Positions 6,660 to 9,459 of a stretch of 9,459 nucleotides of DNA are shown in pieces. Below the pieces are notes generated by a model. It saw nothing but the letters and a program-made list of their open reading frames with translations, was not told the origin of the DNA and did no database searches. The number at the start of each line of letters is the position of its first letter. Position 1 is the stretch's first letter. This DNA comes from Candidatus Neomicrothrix sp. UBA4742 (GTDB taxonomy: Bacteria > Actinomycetota > Acidimicrobiia > Acidimicrobiales > Acidimicrobilacustridaceae): positions 1 to 9,459 of the forward strand of contig DHIQ01000023.1 of assembly GCA_002403895.1 (NCBI GenBank), read 5' to 3'. The translations under genes and the position numbers were made by a program.

Positions 6660-7802
6660 GTGCGGATCCTGTTCACCTTCGCCGGCGGTAGCGGCCACTT
6701 CGAACCGCTGACCCCGATTGCCCGAGCGGCCGGGGCGGCGGGTCACGAGGTTGCCGTCGTCGGTCGACCGGCCATGGTCCCGGCGATCGAGCAGGCCGGC
6801 TTCACCGCCTTCGCCACCGGGTCGGACGCGGCCAGCGGGCCCACGATTACCCCGCTGCTGGAGCTCAGCGCCGAGCGTGAGGATCGGGTCCTTCGCGACG
6901 GCTTCGCCCGATGGATCGCCCGGGAACGGGCAGCCGGCATCCTGGCGTTGTGCGCCGAATGGCAGCCCGACGTCATCGTGGGCGACGAAGTCGACTTCGG
7001 CGCCATGGTGGCCGCTGAACGACTCAGGATTCCGCAGGCGACGGTGATCGTCACCGCCGCCGGCTCGTTCGTCCGATCCGTGGTGGTGGCCGAAGCGCTC
7101 AACGAACTGCGCGCCGAACACGGCTTGCCTCCCGACCCGGAGCTGCTCATGCTCAGCCGGTACCTCGTGCTGTCGCCGGTCCCGCCCAGCTTCCGCGACC
7201 CCGCCTTTCCGCTGCCAGCAACGGCCCACGCCATCCGTCCGGCGGCGCTCGACCCCCGACCCGGAGATGCCCTGCCCCCCTGGGTCGAGGAGCTGGACGG
7301 TGCACCCACTGTGTGGCTCTCGCTCGGGACGGTCTTCAATCTCGAATCCGGCGACCTGTTTCCTCGCGTGCTCGCCGGATTGCAGGACCTGCCCATCAAC
7401 GTCGTCGTCACGGTGGGGCGCCAGCTCGATCCGGGTCACCTCGGCCCGCAACCGGCCAACGTCCACGTCGAGCGCTACCTTTCGCAGTCGCTGCTCCTTC
7501 CCCAGTGCGACCTGGTGGTGTCCCACGGCGGCTCGGGGAGCGTGATCGGCGCCCTGGCCTACGGCATGCCACTGGTAGTGCTGCCCATGGGCGCCGATCA
7601 GCCATTGAACGCGGCACGAGCGGAGGCACTCGGCGTAGCCCGGGTGCTGGATGCGGTCCGCGCCTCGCCGGAGCTGGTGCAAACGGCGGTGGGCGAGGTC
7701 CTGGCCAACCCGTCCTACCGGCAGGCAGCGGGTCGCATTCGGGACGAGATCGCCGCGCTCCCAGGACCGGCCCACGCCGTCACCCTGCTCGAACGGCTAT
7801 GA
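6660..7802 (+). CDS. GT1-family (GT-B fold) glycosyltransferase
   Basis: A 380-residue UDP/NDP-sugar glycosyltransferase of the UGT/MGT type, near the usual 380-420 length. The N-terminal acceptor domain opens MRILFTFAGGSGHFEPL with the family's catalytic-type His at 13. The C-terminal donor domain has VWLSLGT (218-224) and SHGGSGSVIGALAYG (288-302), then VLPMGADQPLNAARA (307-321), the nucleotide-sugar binding signature including the Asp-Gln pair (313-314). No signal peptide or membrane segment is visible, so it is cytoplasmic. The start is a GTG at 6660, where family homology begins, with little ribosome binding site. It is the only plus-strand gene, convergent with mftBC (6-base overlap) and divergent from the OYE/ETF operon. 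Known mycofactocin glycosylation is done by MftF, a GT2 enzyme of another fold, so a role here on mycofactocin is only a guess. The acceptor could equally be a lipid or small metabolite. Confidence 0.87.
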   Translation: MRILFTFAGGSGHFEPLTPIARAAGAAGHEVAVVGRPAMVPAIEQAGFTAFATGSDAASGPTITPLLELSAEREDRVLRDGFARWIARERAAGILALCAEWQPDVIVGDEVDFGAMVAAERLRIPQATVIVTAAGSFVRSVVVAEALNELRAEHGLPPDPELLMLSRYLVLSPVPPSFRDPAFPLPATAHAIRPAALDPRPGDALPPWVEELDGAPTVWLSLGTVFNLESGDLFPRVLAGLQDLPINVVVTVGRQLDPGHLGPQPANVHVERYLSQSLLLPQCDLVVSHGGSGSVIGALAYGMPLVVLPMGADQPLNAARAEALGVARVLDAVRASPELVQTAVGEVLANPSYRQAAGRIRDEIAALPGPAHAVTLLERL

Positions 7803-9311
7803 GACCGCCTTGCGGCCGAACGACACCGGGGCCCACGAATGGTCGGTCCCGGTGTTCACCGGCACCATGACCACCGCGGTGCCGGCCAACGCCGTCTCGC
7901 CGTGGCCCTTCACACACTCAGGATCGGGCCCGTCGAGGGGCAGGCCGGTGAAGAACTTCGTCGCCATGCAGCCGCCCTGGCACGCGTCGTAGCTACCGCA
8001 CGAGGCGCAGGCGCCCGCCGATTGCGGCTGACGGAGTTCGGCGAACAACCTCGAGCCGGTCCACACCTGACCGAAGCCCCCCGGGTCGTGGACCGATCCG
8101 GCCTTGAACTCGTCGTGCAGGACGAACGGGCAGGCGTAGACGTCGCCCACCGGGTCGATGAGACACACCACCCGACCGGCGCCGCACAAGTTGAGGCCGG
8201 GCAACGCCTCACCCAGGGCCGAGAGATGAAAGAACGAGTCGCCGGTGAGCACGTGGGGACGCTCGAGCAGCCAGTGGTAGAGGTGGCGCTGCTGATCCTG
8301 GGTGGGGTGCAACTGGTGCCAGGACTCGGCGCCCCGACCCGAGGGTCGGAAGCGCGTGAGCCGCAGCTCCGCTCCGTAGGCCTCGGCCAGGGCCTCGAAG
8401 CCATCGAGTTGCTCGACGTTGTCGCGGGTCATGACGACGCTGATCTTGAACGGCCCGAAGCGGGCATCACGGAGGTGGTCCATGGCCCGGCGAGCCTTGG
8501 CGTGGCTGCCCTCGCCCCGAACCGCGTCGTTGGTCGCCTCGTCGATCCCGTCCAGGCTGATCTGGACGTCGACGTAGTCCATGGCGGCAAGGCGCCGGGC
8601 CTTGTCGGCCGTCATGAGTCCCCCGTTGGTCGAGAACTTGACCCCGACCGCCCGCGACACGCAGTACTCGACCACCTCGAAGAAGTCGGGGCGCAACATG
8701 GGCTCGCCCCCGCCGATGTTCACGTAGAACACGCCGAGGTCGTGGAGGTCGTCCACGATCTTGAACATCTCTTCGGTCGTGAGCTCGAGCGGATCACGAC
8801 GACCCGACGAGCTGAGACAGTGGACGCACTGCAGGTTGCAGGCGTACGTCCACTCCCAGGTCAAGCAGATGGGGGCGTTGAGTCCGGCCTTGAGCTGGTC
8901 GCCCATACTGGTCCCCCGGGTGGGCGGGGCCTCGAGTGTGCCGTCGACCCATGACGGGAACACAGGCGGATCGGCGACGAATCCAGCGCCGAGCTCGGCG
9001 GGCGCCGCTCCGGTGGTCTCGGTCAGGAAGCCTGACCGAGTCAGCGACCCCAGCGCCTTTTCGAAACTGGACCAGCGCCCGGCATCGATGCTGGCGGCGT
9101 CGTAGGCGGCCCGCGCCGACCGATGGCGGCCGATGTCCTGCACCAAGGTGACCAACTCCGGGGCGCGCAACAGGGTGAGGCGTCGGTTGCCGTAGTGGTA
9201 GGCCAGCGCGCCGAACGGCTCGGGACGGAGCGCGACCTGGGGATCGAGCCGGTACCGGGCATGGGGGTCGAACGTGGGCGTGGTGACGATGGTGACCGTA
9301 TCGAGCGTCAT
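7797..9311 (-). CDS. mftC: MftB-MftC fusion: mycofactocin chaperone plus radical SAM/SPASM maturase
   Basis: A 504-residue protein made of two mycofactocin proteins in one chain. Residues about 14-97 match MftB, the small PqqD-like peptide chaperone that binds MftA (LDPQVALRPEPFGALAYHY at 22-40). A Pro/Ala/Gly-rich linker follows (about 98-138). Residues about 139-485 are MftC, near identical in its core to the mycobacterial enzyme. The radical SAM motif is C158, C162, C165 (CNLQCVHC), with GGGEP at 200-204. The SPASM auxiliary-cluster cysteines are C376, C394, C435, C438, C444, C448 and C466. MftC oxidatively decarboxylates the C-terminal Tyr of MftA and then forms a Val-Tyr carbon-carbon bond. 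The gene starts 37 bases after mftA, and no other start codon lies in the gap in this frame. An internal ATG at 8906 (Met136) could yield free MftC. The fusion is seen directly; retained activity is inferred. Confidence 0.93.
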   Translation of the reverse strand: MTLDTVTIVTTPTFDPHARYRLDPQVALRPEPFGALAYHYGNRRLTLLRAPELVTLVQDIGRHRSARAAYDAASIDAGRWSSFEKALGSLTRSGFLTETTGAAPAELGAGFVADPPVFPSWVDGTLEAPPTRGTSMGDQLKAGLNAPICLTWEWTYACNLQCVHCLSSSGRRDPLELTTEEMFKIVDDLHDLGVFYVNIGGGEPMLRPDFFEVVEYCVSRAVGVKFSTNGGLMTADKARRLAAMDYVDVQISLDGIDEATNDAVRGEGSHAKARRAMDHLRDARFGPFKISVVMTRDNVEQLDGFEALAEAYGAELRLTRFRPSGRGAESWHQLHPTQDQQRHLYHWLLERPHVLTGDSFFHLSALGEALPGLNLCGAGRVVCLIDPVGDVYACPFVLHDEFKAGSVHDPGGFGQVWTGSRLFAELRQPQSAGACASCGSYDACQGGCMATKFFTGLPLDGPDPECVKGHGETALAGTAVVMVPVNTGTDHSWAPVSFGRKAVS

Positions 9312-9348
9312 GGGTTCGAGCGTGCGGGTGTCGATGGCCGCCGGCAGC

Positions 9349-9459
9349 TCAGTAGACGCCGCACATGCCGTCGATGGACACCTCTTCGACCAAGAGTTCT
9401 TCCTCGACCGGTTCGGACTCGAGGTGCTCGTTCTGCTCGGCGGTCTCGGCGGTCTCGGC
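9349..9459 (-). CDS. mftA: Mycofactocin precursor peptide MftA, 5' end cut by window
   Basis: The last 36 residues of the precursor peptide plus a TGA stop; the start lies beyond 9459. The C-terminus reads LLVEEVSIDGMCGVY, the invariant core of MftA. Its final Val-Tyr pair is the substrate of MftC and becomes the redox-active pyrrolidinedione of (pre)mycofactocin after MftE cleavage. The upstream part is very acidic (Glu-rich, including EPVEEE), as in other MftA leaders, and begins at the edge with AETAETAE repeats. It lies 37 bases before the mftBC fusion on the same strand, so the two are almost certainly co-transcribed. Identification rests on the C-terminal signature and the neighbouring maturase. 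Confidence 0.95.
   Translation of the reverse strand, partial: AETAETAEQNEHLESEPVEEELLVEEVSIDGMCGVY
9436..9459. repeat. Short tandem 9-base repeat within mftA
   Basis: On the plus strand, ggtctcggc occurs at 9442-9450 and 9451-9459, preceded by a partial unit ctcggc at 9436-9441. In the protein it encodes Ala-Glu-Thr units in the acidic leader of MftA. The array may continue past the window edge. Such repeats can vary in number without breaking the frame. Confidence 0.6.

Noticed and set aside
4609..6711. Two long plus-strand frames (4609-5820 and 5866-6711)
   Set aside because: Both mirror the copy A OYE-like gene, are low in complexity and lack domains. The second also runs through the probable promoter region.
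6513..7775. 420-residue minus-strand open frame
   Set aside because: It is antisense to the clear glycosyltransferase gene and its residue make-up (Gly, Arg, His, Gln) is shadow-like.
7839..8954. 371-residue plus-strand open frame
   Set aside because: It is antisense to the clearly identified mftBC fusion and has no recognisable domain.
1..9459. tRNA, rRNA, CRISPR array, insertion sequence, or phage genes
   Set aside because: I found no array of spaced repeats, no terminal inverted repeats with a transposase, and no RNA gene. Nearly all bases are accounted for by the seven genes.

Overview
The window is GC-rich and densely packed, with almost no intergenic space, many GTG starts and overlapping genes. 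This fits a high-GC actinobacterium, perhaps a non-mycobacterial lineage such as Acidimicrobiia; the lineage is a guess from style and gene content. It is part of a mycofactocin locus. Mycofactocin is a peptide-derived redox cofactor made from the C-terminal Val-Tyr of MftA.

Right end (9459 to 7797, minus strand): the acidic C-terminal part of the precursor MftA, ending IDGMCGVY, runs off the window edge. After 37 bases comes a 504-residue protein that joins the peptide-binding chaperone MftB to the radical SAM/SPASM maturase MftC in one chain. These are normally two genes. Middle (6660-7802, plus strand): a GT1-type (GT-B fold) glycosyltransferase, convergent with mftBC with a 6-base overlap. 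It is not the GT2-type MftF normally linked to mycofactocin. Between it and the next, divergent operon lies a perfect 9+9 inverted repeat at 6578-6597, a good operator candidate.

Left two thirds (about 6468 down to 1, minus strand): a tightly coupled operon of five genes. Two are paralogous FadH/OYE/trimethylamine-dehydrogenase-like flavoproteins (FMN barrel, 4Fe-4S, dinucleotide domain). The others are an electron-transfer flavoprotein alpha subunit, a FixC-like ETF:quinone oxidoreductase and a FixX-like ferredoxin cut by the window start. Junctions are 1-base, 4-base and 8-base overlaps and one 10-base gap, so translational coupling is likely.

Reading the locus together: MftA is bound and modified by MftBC, may be glycosylated, and the cofactor accepts electrons from dehydrogenases. 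The OYE-like pair has lost both the FadH catalytic Tyr and the GxGxxG of the NADPH-binding half. It therefore resembles trimethylamine dehydrogenase, which hands electrons to ETF. I infer an electron route OYE-like pair to ETF to FixC/FixX to quinone, possibly for reoxidising mycofactocinol or a linked substrate. The ETF beta subunit, mftD, mftE, mftF, mftG and mftR are not in this window.
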